A DNA stretch of 53,426 nucleotides from Streptomyces roseus (GCF_001044425.1 NZ_LFML01000068.1:1-53426), one strand, 5' to 3'. Numbered from the stretch's first letter, positions 1 through 14,337 are shown. The notes: generated by a model from the letters alone, not told the origin. A program made the numbers and translations.

Positions 1-86
1 GTTACATTCCGAACCCGGAAGCTAAGCCTTTCAGCGCCGATGGTACTGCAGGGGGGACCCTGTGGGAGAGTAGGACGCCGCCGAAC
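1..86 (+). rRNA. rrf: 5S ribosomal RNA, 3' part (5' end outside window)
   Basis: The window opens inside a 5S rRNA. The segments CCGAACCCGGAAGCTAAGC and GGTACTGCAGGGGGGACCC followed by GGGAGAGTAGGACGCCGCCG are the characteristic loop B/helix III and helix IV-V sequence of streptomycete 5S rRNA. The mature 3' end should lie at about 86 (CCGAAC). About 35 nt of the 5' part are missing. It is the tail of an rRNA operon. Confidence 0.95.
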
Positions 87-91
87 AACCC

Positions 92-167
92 GCCCTTTTA
101 GCTCAGTCGGTAGAGCGTCTCCATGGTAAGGAGAAGGTCAACGGTTCGATTCCGTTAAAGGGCTCCA
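92..167 (+). tRNA. tRNA-Thr (GGT anticodon), CCA encoded
   Basis: A full cloverleaf can be drawn. The acceptor stem GCCCTTT (92-98) pairs with AAAGGGC (157-163), followed by T and an encoded CCA. The anticodon stem TCTCC/GGAGA (118-122/130-134) encloses loop ATGGTAA, with anticodon GGT at 125-127. The T arm is ACGG-TTCGATT-CCGT. It lies 5 nt after the 5S rRNA end, so it may be co-transcribed with the rRNA operon. Confidence 0.95.
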
Positions 168-172
168 AACAG

Positions 173-204
173 AAAGGCCCCCGCCTCTTGGCGGGGGCCT
201 TTTT
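173..204 (+). terminator. Rho-independent terminator after 5S rRNA/tRNA-Thr
   Basis: A perfect 13-bp stem (173-185 with 190-202) with a TCTT loop is followed by a short T run (TTTTT at 200-204). It sits directly behind the tRNA and ends the rrn/tRNA transcript. Confidence 0.9.
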
Positions 205-296
205 GCGTTTCCGGGAGTCGGCTCCATCGCCGGACGGGCGGGCCGCGCCAGGACTCCCTAACATGGGCGGCAAGGGGTGAACCCCTGGGAGGCGTG

Positions 297-896
297 ATGA
301 CCGTACCCTTCGACGCGGCGCCGAAGCACCCGCAGAGCGACCCCGAAGACGTCCTCCGGCAGGTCGGAGGCTCCTGGCGCTGGGCTCTCGGCTTCGCCCT
401 CGCGACCCTGATTCCCGGCATCCTGATCCTGGTGTGGCCCGACGAGACGCTGCACATCCTGGCCGTCATCATCGGCCTCCAGCTGCTCGTGGCGGGCGTC
501 TTCCGGTTCGTCACCGCCTTCTCGCACGGCAACGACGGCAGCAGCAGACTGGCGGGCGTCCTGGTGGCCGTGCTGGCGCTCTTGGCCGGCGTCCTCGTCC
601 TGCGGCATCCGATGCAGACCATCGGCGCGCTGTCGCTGATCCTCGGGATGTTCTGGCTGGTGTCCGGAGTACTCACGGCCTACACCGCGATCGCGGACCA
701 CACCCTCGTGCACCGGGGCCTGTTCTTCGGCCTGGGCGCACTCGCCACCGTCGCCGGCATCGTCGTGCTCTGCTTCCCGGTGGATTCCGCGGTCGCGCTG
801 ACGCGGCTGCTCGGGCTCTGGCTGGTCCTGCTGGGCGTGTTCGAAGTCGTGATGGCCTTCGCGCTGCGCTCCGCCACCCGCCGGCCTGCGGGCTAG
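297..896 (+). CDS. HdeD/DUF308 family integral membrane protein
   Basis: A 199-residue protein that is almost entirely hydrophobic. About six transmembrane segments can be followed (for example residues 25-45, 50-70, 75-100, 105-125, 140-160 and 165-185), with the paired-helix pattern of the HdeD/DUF308 family. That family includes the E. coli acid-resistance membrane protein HdeD; no biochemical role can be read from the sequence. ATG 297 is preferred over GTG 294 because GGGAGG (287-292) leaves a workable 4-nt spacing only for the ATG. Its TAG stop overlaps the stop of the convergent osaC gene within a shared CTAG (893-896). Confidence 0.85.
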   Translation: MTVPFDAAPKHPQSDPEDVLRQVGGSWRWALGFALATLIPGILILVWPDETLHILAVIIGLQLLVAGVFRFVTAFSHGNDGSSRLAGVLVAVLALLAGVLVLRHPMQTIGALSLILGMFWLVSGVLTAYTAIADHTLVHRGLFFGLGALATVAGIVVLCFPVDSAVALTRLLGLWLVLLGVFEVVMAFALRSATRRPAG

Positions 897-3418
897 TCCC
901 CTGAGCGCAGCTGGGGGACGCGGAAGGCCAAGATCGCCATGTCGTCCGAGGCGGGCTCGGCCGCGAAGCGTTCCACCGCGCGCAGGACGCGGGCGGCGAC
1001 GGCTCCGGCTGTGAGGCCCGTACAGGTGGTGAGGAGTTCCGCGAGGCCGTCGTCGCCCAGCATGCGGGTGCCCTCGCGGCGTTCCGTGACGCCGTCCGTG
1101 ACGCAGAGCAGCACGTCGCCCGGATCCAGGGTGAGGGTCTGCTCGTAGAGGTCGAGGTCGTCGATCACGCCGAGCAGGGGCTGCGGGTCCGCGGCCGGGG
1201 TGACCCGGCCGTCGGGGCGCAGGCGCAGCGGCAGCGGGTGACCGGCGCAGACGACCTTCATCAGGGCGCCGCCGTCCGGCTGCGGGTGGAGTTCCCCGTA
1301 CAGGAGGGTCAGGAACCGGCTGCGGGCGCCCTCGTCGAGGATGGCCGCGTTCAGCCGTTCCAGGACGGCCGGACCGCCGAGGCCCTCGCGCGCCAGCAGG
1401 CGCAGGGCGTGCCGGGCCAGGCCGGTGACGGCGGCCGCCTCGGGGCCCGTACCGCAGACGTCGCCGATGGCGAAGCCGTACGCGCCGTCGCGGATCGGGA
1501 AGACGTCGTAGAAGTCGCCGCCCACCTCGTTGCCCTCGCCGGCCGCGCGGTAGATGACCTCGACCTCCATGCCGGGGATGGCCGGGGAGCCGGGCGGCAG
1601 CAGGCTGCGCTGCAGGGAGCGGCTGATCGCCGTGCGTTCGGAGTAGAGGCGGGCGTTGTCGAGGGCGAGGGCGGCCCGGCGGGAGAGGTCCTCGGCGAGT
1701 TCGAGGATCTCCTGGCGGAAGTGCTCCTCGGAGGGCTTGCCGAGGGTCAGCATGCCGATGACGCGGTTGCGGGCCAGGAGCGGCAGGACGACGGTCTCGC
1801 CGCCGACCGCCTGGGCCGTCACCGGCCAGGGGCGGGCTCCCGCCTCACGGACCGGGTCGGGCGGGCTGACGCGGGAGAGCAGGGCCTTGAGGCCGTCGAT
1901 GCGCTCCTCGTCCTCGTGCAGCACGTACGCGAGGTACGGGTCCGAGGACTGGTCGGCGATCGTGTAGACGGCGCACCAGGTGGCCAGGGTCGGGACGGTC
2001 ATCTGGGCCATCAGGGCCAGGGTCTGGTCCCGGTCGAGGGTGCCGGCGAGCAGGTCGGAGGCCTCGACGAGGAAGGAGAGGGAGCCGCGTCGCAGTCGTT
2101 CCAGCTCGCCGAGGCGGGCGGATTCGACGGCGAGGGCGATGCGGTCGGCGGCGAACTGGAGGCGCAGGGCCTCGGCGTTCGAATAGCGGCCGGGCATCTC
2201 GGCGGCGACGCCGAGGGAGCCGGTGAGCCGGCCCTCGACCTTGAGCGGGACGGTGATCACCGAGCGCATGCCGGTGGCCTCCAGGAGCGGTACGGCTCCG
2301 GGGACTGCGGCGAGGTCGTCGTGGACGGCGGGCATGCGGGCGGAGCCGTACCGGTTGGTGCCGGCTTCGACGGGGACGCGGGCGAAGCGCTGGCGGGTGG
2401 AGGGGAGCCCCGTCGTCGCGCGGACTTCCAGCTCGGTCTCGTCGTCGGTGGCGAGCAGCAGGAAGGCGGAGTCGGCGTCCAGCATGTCGCGGGCGCGCTC
2501 GACGGTGCGCTGGAGGAGTCCGTCGAGGTCGTCGGGGGCGGGGGAGCCGATGAAGACCTCGAAGGGGTCCGCGGGGCGGGGCTCGGTGAGCTGGAGGCTG
2601 TCGGCGGAGGGGGCCCGCACGGGGGTCTGGAGCAGGGCCCGCTCGTCGTCGTGGACCAGCAGGCAGACGATGGACGGCTCTCCGTGGGCGTCGCGTACCC
2701 GCAGGTGGGAGGCGTACACGGGGATCACGCGGCCGTCGGCGCCGCGGATGCCGTAGCTGCCCTCCCAGCGGGACAGGCGCAGGGCCTCGGCGATGCCGGT
2801 GCCGGTGCCGGGGGTCTGGGGCCAGGCGGCGAGCTCGGCGAGGGGGCGGCCGAGGACCTTCTCGGCGGCGTAGCCGAAGACGTGCTCGGCATCCTCGTTC
2901 CAGGCGGAGATCGCGTCGGAGGCGTCGATCTGGAGGACGGCGACGCGCACGCGGCTGTCGGCCAGCGGCAGGAGGCGGTCCGGTACGACGGGTCCGGCGG
3001 AGCGGGTACCGACCGGCCGGTCCGGGAGGTCGAGCCGGAACCACACGTGCTTGTGGGTGGCGGTGTACTCGACGCCCCAGCGGGTGGCGAGGGCGGCGCA
3101 GAGCATCAGCCCGCGGCCGTTCTCGCGGTCGGGGTCGGCGTACGGGCGCTCGCCGGGGTGTTGGAGAGGAAGCTCACGTTCCGGGTACCGGTCGGCGATC
3201 TCGACCCGTACGCCGTCCCCGGAGCGCAGGCACAGGACCTCGGCCTTGGTGCCGGCGTGGACCACGGCGTTGGTGACGAGTTCGCTGGTGAGCACCACGG
3301 CGTCGTCGACGATGTCCGCGAAGCCCCATCCCTGCAGGGTGTCGCGGACGAACGCCCGGGCCGCGGCGACCGAGCGCCCGAGGGGGTCGAAGCTGGCAGC
3401 CGCCCGAGCCGTGATCAC
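893..3418 (-). CDS. osaC: OsaC-like multidomain regulator: RsbW-type ATPase, PAS, GAF, SpoIIE/PP2C phosphatase
   Basis: A cytoplasmic protein of about 841 residues. The N-terminal part carries a Ser-kinase/anti-sigma type ATPase fold (residues ~25-135, with SELVTNAVVHAG and ENGRGLMLC motifs). A PAS domain (~160-270) and GAF domains (~300-600) follow. The C-terminus is a SpoIIE-type PP2C phosphatase (~620-840) with metal-binding motifs GGDFYDVF, GDVCGTG, DGVTERR and SDDMAIL. In S. coelicolor the equivalent OsaC is known to modulate SigB after osmotic stress. Start choice: GTG 3418 has AAGGAG just upstream (3423-3428). The possible ATG at 3478 would add 20 residues rich in codons unusual for this genome (AGT, CAA, CGA, AGG, AGA), so I reject it. 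The gene is divergent from osaA, which fits a shared stress regulon. Confidence 0.88.
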   Translation of the reverse strand: MITARAAASFDPLGRSVAAARAFVRDTLQGWGFADIVDDAVVLTSELVTNAVVHAGTKAEVLCLRSGDGVRVEIADRYPERELPLQHPGERPYADPDRENGRGLMLCAALATRWGVEYTATHKHVWFRLDLPDRPVGTRSAGPVVPDRLLPLADSRVRVAVLQIDASDAISAWNEDAEHVFGYAAEKVLGRPLAELAAWPQTPGTGTGIAEALRLSRWEGSYGIRGADGRVIPVYASHLRVRDAHGEPSIVCLLVHDDERALLQTPVRAPSADSLQLTEPRPADPFEVFIGSPAPDDLDGLLQRTVERARDMLDADSAFLLLATDDETELEVRATTGLPSTRQRFARVPVEAGTNRYGSARMPAVHDDLAAVPGAVPLLEATGMRSVITVPLKVEGRLTGSLGVAAEMPGRYSNAEALRLQFAADRIALAVESARLGELERLRRGSLSFLVEASDLLAGTLDRDQTLALMAQMTVPTLATWCAVYTIADQSSDPYLAYVLHEDEERIDGLKALLSRVSPPDPVREAGARPWPVTAQAVGGETVVLPLLARNRVIGMLTLGKPSEEHFRQEILELAEDLSRRAALALDNARLYSERTAISRSLQRSLLPPGSPAIPGMEVEVIYRAAGEGNEVGGDFYDVFPIRDGAYGFAIGDVCGTGPEAAAVTGLARHALRLLAREGLGGPAVLERLNAAILDEGARSRFLTLLYGELHPQPDGGALMKVVCAGHPLPLRLRPDGRVTPAADPQPLLGVIDDLDLYEQTLTLDPGDVLLCVTDGVTERREGTRMLGDDGLAELLTTCTGLTAGAVAARVLRAVERFAAEPASDDMAILAFRVPQLRSGD

Positions 3419-3535
3419 GAATCTCCTTCGACGCGGTTGGACATCGGGTGCCAGGTTACTTACCTTCGCGGTCGGCATGGTGCCCTCGTCCGGGATTCCA
3501 CCCGCAGGGTGCGGCCGGTGTGCGATGGTGCCGAA

Positions 3536-3568
3536 GTGTTATGGCCGGGTTCGGCCAGGGTGAAACAC
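3536..3568. promoter_or_regulatory. Nested inverted repeat in the osaC/osaA divergent promoter region
   Basis: GTGTT (3536-3540) and AACAC (3564-3568) flank TGGCC-N6-GGCCA (3542-3557). The element lies between the two divergent starts (3418 and 3647), where an operator or a transcript hairpin could act. No clear sigma-B type GGGTAY element was found in this 228-nt gap. Confidence 0.35.
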
Positions 3569-3646
3569 TGGGCAGGATGGGATAGCCGGGCGTGCGACTC
3601 GCCGGGTGTCGGTGGAACAGCGGTCGACCCTTTCGGGAGGGACACG

Positions 3647-9172
<5,526 letters not shown>

Positions 9173-9449
9173 TCGGCGGGCGTGCACTCTGATACCAATT
9201 GCTGACTGACTGTGGCGAAAACGGTGTGAAAGGGCGGGGGACGGGGAACCTTCTGCTCCCCCACACCGTTTCTGCTTCGTGCACAGTGACATCCTGGTGA
9301 CAGGGTGTGGCGATCTCGGGACTGGGGCTACGATGACCGGCACAAGGACGGACGGCGCAAGGATGCCGTCCTCTTCTGGGGCGGGGCCCGGCGTACAGGC
9401 CGGTGCCAGGAGCCGGGGAGGCCCCATGCCGGGGCGAGGAGGACAGGGC

Positions 9450-10130
9450 ATGGTGCAGAAGGCCAAGATCCTCCTGGTCGACGACCGGCCGGAGAATCTG
9501 CTGGCGCTGGAGGCCATCCTCTCCGCGCTCGATCAGACACTCGTCCGGGCGTCGTCGGGGGAGGAAGCGCTCAAGGCGCTGCTGACGGACGATTTCGCGG
9601 TCATCCTGCTGGATGTGCAGATGCCCGGAATGGACGGCTTCGAGACCGCCGCGCACATCAAGCGGCGCGAACGGACCCGGGACATCCCGATCATCTTCCT
9701 CACCGCGATCAACCACGGTCCGCACCACACCTTCCGCGGCTACGCCGCGGGCGCGGTGGACTACATCTCCAAGCCCTTCGACCCGTGGGTGCTGCGGGCC
9801 AAGGTCTCGGTGTTCGTGGAGCTCTACACGAAGAACTGCCAGCTGCGGGAGCAGGCGGCGCTGCTGCGGCTCCAGCTGGAGGGCGGCGGCTCGGGCGGCG
9901 AGGGCAGCAAGGAGACGGCCGGTCTGCTGGCCGAGCTCTCCGCGCGGCTCGCCGCGGTCGAGGAGCAGGCGGAGGCGCTGACCAAGCAGCTCGGCGAGGA
10001 GTCGGCCGACGCGGCGGTCGTGGCGACCGCGGCCCATCTGGAGCGCAAGCTCACCGGACTGCGGCGGGCGCTCGACGCGCTGGAGCCCGGGACCGGCGGG
10101 GGTACGCCGGTACTGCCCGCGCAGGGCTGA
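9450..10130 (+). CDS. osaB: OsaB-like orphan response regulator (receiver plus coiled coil, no DNA-binding domain)
   Basis: 226 residues. The receiver domain spans residues ~5-125 (KILLVDDRPENL; phospho-acceptor Asp55 in ILLDVQMPG; conserved Lys in YISKPFD). The C-terminal half is an Ala/Glu/Leu-rich predicted coiled coil, with no HTH or output enzyme. Start: ATG 9450 has GAGGAGG (9436-9442) at 7-nt spacing. ATG 9426 would add codons CGA-GGA-GGA, which are unusual here and are in fact that Shine-Dalgarno sequence. It lies 277 nt after osaA on the same strand. In S. coelicolor osaB is required for growth and differentiation at high osmolarity. Output is presumably through protein-protein contacts. 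Confidence 0.9.
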   Translation: MVQKAKILLVDDRPENLLALEAILSALDQTLVRASSGEEALKALLTDDFAVILLDVQMPGMDGFETAAHIKRRERTRDIPIIFLTAINHGPHHTFRGYAAGAVDYISKPFDPWVLRAKVSVFVELYTKNCQLREQAALLRLQLEGGGSGGEGSKETAGLLAELSARLAAVEEQAEALTKQLGEESADAAVVATAAHLERKLTGLRRALDALEPGTGGGTPVLPAQG

Positions 10131-10260
10131 GCCCGACGAGGGGCGCCGGCCGGGCCGTTCGTCACAGAGCGGTGTCTGGCGGTGCGTCAAAGCACCGACA
10201 CGGCGCGCGACACGAACGGGTGAAGGGGTGGGCACGCGTGTCCACCGGCGCGCGCACCGG

Positions 10261-10266
10261 TAACCT
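10261..10266 (+). promoter_or_regulatory. Putative -10 (TAACCT) for leaderless ftsK mRNA
   Basis: TAACCT lies 7 nt upstream of ATG 10274 and no Shine-Dalgarno sequence is present. Transcription would start at or next to the A of the start codon. Confidence 0.5.
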
Positions 10267-10273
10267 CAGGCCC

Positions 10274-13108
10274 ATGGCCTCACGTACGTCCGGCAAGGGT
10301 TCCCAGAGCACAGCGGGCACCGCGAAGGGCCGCACCGGCCGGACGACGGCGCCGGCGAAGAAGGCGGCCGCCGCGCGCGGTTCCGCCGCGAAGAAGGCCG
10401 CCGCGCCCCGGCGCGCCCCCGTCCGGAAGGCGCCGCCGAAGCCCGCGCCGTCCCCCACCGGGGGCGTGGTGCGGCTGGTGCGCGCCGTGTGGCTGGGCTG
10501 CGCGCACGCGGTGGGCGCGGTGTTCCGCGGGATGGGTCAGGGGGCCAAGAACCTCGACCCCGCCCATCGCAAGGACGGCGTCGCGCTGCTGCTCCTCGCC
10601 CTCGCGCTGATCGTCGCGGCCGGTACCTGGTCGAACCTGAGCGGTCCGGTCGGGGATCTGGTCACGATGCTGGTCACCGGTGCCTTCGGACGACTGGATC
10701 TGCTCGTGCCGATCCTGCTGGGCGTCATGGCGGTCCGTTTCATCCGCCATCCCGAGCAGCCCGACGCCAACGGCCGGATCGGCGTCGGCCTTACCGCGCT
10801 CGCCATCGGCGTCCTCGGCCTCGTGCACATCGCCTGCGGGGCGCCGGGCCGCGACGAGGGCACCACCGCCATGCAGAACGCGGGCGGGCTGATCGGCTGG
10901 GCCGCCTCGAAGCCGCTGATCTTCACCATGGGCGCGCCGCTCGCCGTGCCGATGCTGGTGCTGCTGACGATCTTCGGGCTGCTGGTGGTCACGGCGACCC
11001 CGGTGAACGCGATCCCGCAGCGGCTGCGGCGGCTCGGGATCCGGCTGGGGATCATCGCCCCGAACGAGTACGACGAGGGTTACGGGGAGGGCGGCGCCGC
11101 CGAACGGCACGACCCCGAGCAGTGGCGGGCCCGGTCGGGCGGGGCCGGTGCGCGCGCGGGTGGCCCGGCGGATCCCGCCGGTTCCGGGGGTCCCGCCGAC
11201 GCCGCCGAGGAGCAGGCGCTCGCCCGGCGGCGGCGCCCGCGCCGGACCCCGGCCCGGCCGGCCGCCGAGCGGGAGATGGACGCCGTCGACGTGGCCGCGG
11301 CCGCGGCCGCCGCGCTGGACGGGGTGGTCTACGGCGGAATGCCGCCCTCCCCGCTGGTGGCCGACCTGACGCAGGGCATCTCGGCGGAGTGCGAGGGGCG
11401 CGAGGGCGTGGAGATCACCGCTCCGGTGCCGCCCGCGCGGGCGGAGCGGACCAAGGCCGCGGACCCCGACCTGGCTGCGGGTGCGGGTGCCGAGCCGGCG
11501 GCCGAGCCGGCCGCAGCCCCGCACGACACCACCGCCGCGGCCTCCGGCACCCTGTCCGTCCCGGACCTGACCAAGGCCCCGCCGGCGCCCCAGGCGCTGC
11601 CGCCCCGCGCCGAGCAGCTCCAGCTGCGCGGGGACATCACGTACGCCCTCCCCTCGCTCGACCTGCTGGAGAAGGGCGGCCCCGGCAAGACCCGCAGCGC
11701 CGCCAACGACGCGGTCGTCGCCTCGCTGCGCAACGTGTTCACCGAGTTCAAGGTCGACGCGGACGTCACCGGCTTCACCCGGGGCCCGACGGTCACCCGG
11801 TACGAGGTCACGCTGGGCGCCGCCGTCAAGGTCGAGCGGATCACGGCCCTGACCAAGAACATCGCGTACGCCGTGGCCTCCCCGGACGTCCGGATCATCA
11901 GCCCGATCCCCGGCAAGTCGGCCGTCGGCATCGAGATCCCCAACACCGACCGTGAGATGGTCAACCTGGGTGACGTCCTGCGGCTGGCCGACGCGGCCGA
12001 GGACGACCACCCGATGCTGGTGGCGCTCGGAAAGGACGTCGAGGGCGGCTACGTCATGGCCAACCTCGCGAAGATGCCGCACGTGCTGGTCGCCGGCGCC
12101 ACCGGCTCCGGCAAGTCCTCCTGCATCAACTGCCTCATCACCTCGGTCATGGTGCGGGCCACCCCGGAGGACGTCCGGATGGTGCTCGTGGACCCCAAGC
12201 GCGTCGAGCTGACCGCGTACGAGGGCATCCCGCACCTGATCACGCCGATCATCACCAATCCCAAGCGGGCCGCCGAGGCGCTCCAGTGGGTCGTGCGCGA
12301 GATGGACCTGCGCTACGACGACCTGGCCGCCTTCGGATACCGGCACATCGACGACTTCAACCAGGCCATCCGGGACGGCAAGATCAAACTGCCGCCGGGC
12401 AGCGAGCGGGAGCTCAGCCCGTACCCGTACCTGCTCGTGATCGTCGACGAGCTCGCCGACCTGATGATGGTGGCCCCGCGCGACGTCGAGGACTCGATCG
12501 TGCGCATCACCCAGCTGGCCCGCGCGGCCGGCATCCACCTGGTGCTCGCCACCCAGCGCCCCTCGGTGGACGTGGTCACCGGGCTGATCAAGGCGAACGT
12601 CCCCTCGCGGCTCGCCTTCGCCACCTCCTCGCTCGCCGACAGCCGGGTCATCCTCGACCAGCCGGGCGCCGAGAAGCTGATCGGCAAGGGCGACGGGCTG
12701 TTCCTGCCGATGGGCGCGAACAAGCCGGTGCGCCTCCAGGGCGCCTTCGTCACCGAGGACGAGATCGCCGGAATCGTGCAGCACTGCAAGGACCAGATGG
12801 CGCCCGTCTTCCGGGACGACGTCACCGTCGGGCAGAAGCAGAAGAAGGAGATCGACGAGGAGATCGGCGACGACCTGGACCTGCTGTGCCAGGCGGCCGA
12901 ACTGGTGGTCTCCACCCAGTTCGGGTCGACCTCGATGCTCCAGCGCAAGCTGCGGGTGGGCTTCGCGAAGGCGGGCCGGCTCATGGACCTGATGGAGTCG
13001 CGGGGCGTCGTCGGTCCCAGCGAGGGGTCGAAGGCGCGCGACGTCCTGGTGAAGGCGGACGAGCTGGACGGGGTCCTCGCCGTCATCCGGGGAGAGACCC
13101 AACCGTGA
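10274..13108 (+). CDS. ftsK: DNA translocase FtsK/SpoIIIE
   Basis: A 944-residue septal DNA pump. The N-terminus is a Lys/Ala/Pro-rich tail (residues 1-70) followed by about four membrane segments (~100-250). A low-complexity Ala/Pro/Glu linker (~260-440) follows. The motor spans ~450-860, with Walker A GATGSGKSS near residue 608 and Walker B LLVIVDELADLMM. The C-terminal ~65 residues form the winged-helix gamma domain (FGSTSMLQRKLRVGFAKAGRLMDLMESRGVVGP) that reads orientation sequences. In Streptomyces FtsK clears chromosome ends from sporulation septa. ATG 10274 is preferred because the upstream extension is an alternate-frame shadow of osaB. Confidence 0.97.
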   Translation: MASRTSGKGSQSTAGTAKGRTGRTTAPAKKAAAARGSAAKKAAAPRRAPVRKAPPKPAPSPTGGVVRLVRAVWLGCAHAVGAVFRGMGQGAKNLDPAHRKDGVALLLLALALIVAAGTWSNLSGPVGDLVTMLVTGAFGRLDLLVPILLGVMAVRFIRHPEQPDANGRIGVGLTALAIGVLGLVHIACGAPGRDEGTTAMQNAGGLIGWAASKPLIFTMGAPLAVPMLVLLTIFGLLVVTATPVNAIPQRLRRLGIRLGIIAPNEYDEGYGEGGAAERHDPEQWRARSGGAGARAGGPADPAGSGGPADAAEEQALARRRRPRRTPARPAAEREMDAVDVAAAAAAALDGVVYGGMPPSPLVADLTQGISAECEGREGVEITAPVPPARAERTKAADPDLAAGAGAEPAAEPAAAPHDTTAAASGTLSVPDLTKAPPAPQALPPRAEQLQLRGDITYALPSLDLLEKGGPGKTRSAANDAVVASLRNVFTEFKVDADVTGFTRGPTVTRYEVTLGAAVKVERITALTKNIAYAVASPDVRIISPIPGKSAVGIEIPNTDREMVNLGDVLRLADAAEDDHPMLVALGKDVEGGYVMANLAKMPHVLVAGATGSGKSSCINCLITSVMVRATPEDVRMVLVDPKRVELTAYEGIPHLITPIITNPKRAAEALQWVVREMDLRYDDLAAFGYRHIDDFNQAIRDGKIKLPPGSERELSPYPYLLVIVDELADLMMVAPRDVEDSIVRITQLARAAGIHLVLATQRPSVDVVTGLIKANVPSRLAFATSSLADSRVILDQPGAEKLIGKGDGLFLPMGANKPVRLQGAFVTEDEIAGIVQHCKDQMAPVFRDDVTVGQKQKKEIDEEIGDDLDLLCQAAELVVSTQFGSTSMLQRKLRVGFAKAGRLMDLMESRGVVGPSEGSKARDVLVKADELDGVLAVIRGETQP

Positions 13109-13159
13109 TTCACGGGCGGGCAACCGTTTCCCCCGGGCCCGCGTCAAGTTGAGGGAGAT

Positions 13160-13188
13160 GGCGGCGCCGCGCCCCGCGCGGGGCCGCC
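13160..13188 (+). terminator. Possible ftsK terminator hairpin
   Basis: A GC-rich imperfect hairpin (inner stem GCCCC-GCGC-GGGGC, outer GGCG/CGCC) lies about 50 nt after the ftsK stop. There is no T run, as is common in streptomycetes. Confidence 0.4.
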
Positions 13189-13279
13189 ACAGCACCCGGA
13201 CTTCCCACACTGTTCGGTTTGCCATTCGGATGGCGTAGGAAGTCCACCCTCCGGTTGCTCCACCCTTTCGTCACCCCCC

Positions 13280-13285
13280 TAGACT
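13280..13285 (+). promoter_or_regulatory. Putative -10 (TAGACT) of the rodZ-like gene
   Basis: TAGACT fits the streptomycete TANNNT box and would place the transcription start near 13292, giving a leader of about 34 nt to GTG 13326. Two direct copies of TCCACCCT (13243-13250 and 13259-13266, 16-bp period) lie immediately upstream and could bind a regulator. Confidence 0.45.
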
Positions 13286-13325
13286 GGACATCCAGCAGGT
13301 GGCTACACGCTCGAAAGGCGCCCTC

Positions 13326-14222
13326 GTGTCCATCGGCAACTCCAACTCCCCCGAAGATGAGCGTCCTTCGACCGACGACCGGTCCGAGGACCGCATCATC
13401 GAACGCAAGGCCGAAGGGCCGTCCATCGGGACGGTCCTGAAGAAGGCCCGTATCGCCGCCGGGCTCACTGTCGACGAGGTCAGTTCCACCACCCGCGTGC
13501 GCATCCCGATCGTGCACGCGATCGAAGCTGACGATTTCACGCGGTGCGGCGGCGACGTCTACGCCCGCGGCCACATCCGTACGCTCGCCCGCGCCGTCCA
13601 CATCGATCCGGAACCCCTGGTCGACGCGTACGACGCGGCCCACGGCGGCCGGCCGGCCCCCACGCCCGCCGCGCCGATGTTCGACGCCGAGCGCATCCGT
13701 CCCGAGCGGCAGCGGCCCAACTGGACCGCCGCCATGGTCGCCGCCATCGTCGCCGTGATCGGCTTCGTGGGCTTCACCGCCTTCGGCGGTGGGGACGCCA
13801 AGGAGAAGCGGCCGGTGGCGGACGCCTCCGCCGCCCCCCAGGCGGCGCCCAAGCAGTCGGCCGGAAAGCCGGCCGCCCAGCCGCAGCAGCCCCCGAAGGC
13901 CGCCAAGCCGGAGCCCTCGGACAGCGCGATCGCCGCCGCGCCCAAGGACGTCGTCACGGTCGTCCTGACGGCCAACGACGGCGAGAGCTGGATCTCCGCG
14001 AAGGACCACAGCGGCCGGCTGCTGTTCGACGGGACGCTGACCCCCGGCCAGTCCAAGACGTTCACGGACAAGGAGTCCATCGACCTCGTCCTCGGTGACG
14101 CGGGGGTCGTGAAGCTCTTCGTGAACGGCAAGGAGATCAAGGGCGACTTCCAGCCGGGTCAGGTGGAACGCCTCACATACACCAAGGACGACCCCCGCCA
14201 GGGACCGGCCCAGGCAGGCTGA
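13326..14222 (+). CDS. RodZ-like HTH membrane protein (XRE-type HTH, one TM, DUF4115-like C-terminus)
   Basis: 298 residues. An N-terminal HTH_25-type domain (~35-110: GTVLKKARIAAGLTVDEVSSTTRV...) resembles RodZ. One membrane span follows (~138-160, MVAAIVAVIGFVGFTAF), then an Ala/Pro/Lys linker and an extracytoplasmic domain (~200-298) like DUF4115. RodZ links MreB to the cell envelope in rod-shaped bacteria; here a role in envelope or division can only be inferred from family and from the ftsK neighbour. GTG 13326 is chosen over GTG 13299 because GAAAGG lies before it and the intervening codons (GCT, ACA, AAA) are atypical. Confidence 0.85.
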   Translation: MSIGNSNSPEDERPSTDDRSEDRIIERKAEGPSIGTVLKKARIAAGLTVDEVSSTTRVRIPIVHAIEADDFTRCGGDVYARGHIRTLARAVHIDPEPLVDAYDAAHGGRPAPTPAAPMFDAERIRPERQRPNWTAAMVAAIVAVIGFVGFTAFGGGDAKEKRPVADASAAPQAAPKQSAGKPAAQPQQPPKAAKPEPSDSAIAAAPKDVVTVVLTANDGESWISAKDHSGRLLFDGTLTPGQSKTFTDKESIDLVLGDAGVVKLFVNGKEIKGDFQPGQVERLTYTKDDPRQGPAQAG

Positions 14223-14248
14223 TACAGCGCTGAATCCTTGATTCCGGG

Positions 14249-14287
14249 TCCCCGGGGTGCTGCGCCGCACCCCGGGGATCTTGGTTT
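14249..14287 (+). terminator. Terminator after the rodZ-like gene
   Basis: A perfect 12-bp stem TCCCCGGGGTGC (14249-14260) / GCACCCCGGGGA (14267-14278) with a 6-nt loop is followed by T-rich TCTTGGTTT. It separates the rodZ-like gene from rimO. Confidence 0.85.
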
Positions 14288-14324
14288 ACCGGGACTTGGG
14301 GCGGGGGGCGCCGTTTGGACAAAG

Positions 14325-14330
14325 TAGTCT
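14325..14330 (+). promoter_or_regulatory. Putative -10 (TAGTCT) for leaderless rimO mRNA
   Basis: TAGTCT lies 7 nt before ATG 14338. There is no convincing Shine-Dalgarno sequence, and the previous transcript ends at the hairpin at 14249-14287. Confidence 0.55.
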
Positions 14331-14337
14331 TGAGTCC

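Noticed and set aside
3419..3478. N-terminal extension of OsaC to ATG 3478
   Set aside because: Codons such as AGT, CAA, CGA, AGG and AGA are out of character and include the Shine-Dalgarno for GTG 3418.
1238..3646. Open frame on the plus strand continuous with the OsaA kinase
   Set aside because: It is the antisense shadow of osaC, Gly/Val/Asp-rich with no fold, and the kinase has a well-placed GTG with Shine-Dalgarno at 3647.
9173..9449. Sigma-B promoter for osaB
   Set aside because: I looked for GNNT with GGGTAY at 14-16 nt and found none convincing; only GGGTGT was seen.
10280..13225. A 981-codon antisense frame over ftsK
   Set aside because: Typical high-GC shadow; ftsK on the other strand has complete motor motifs.
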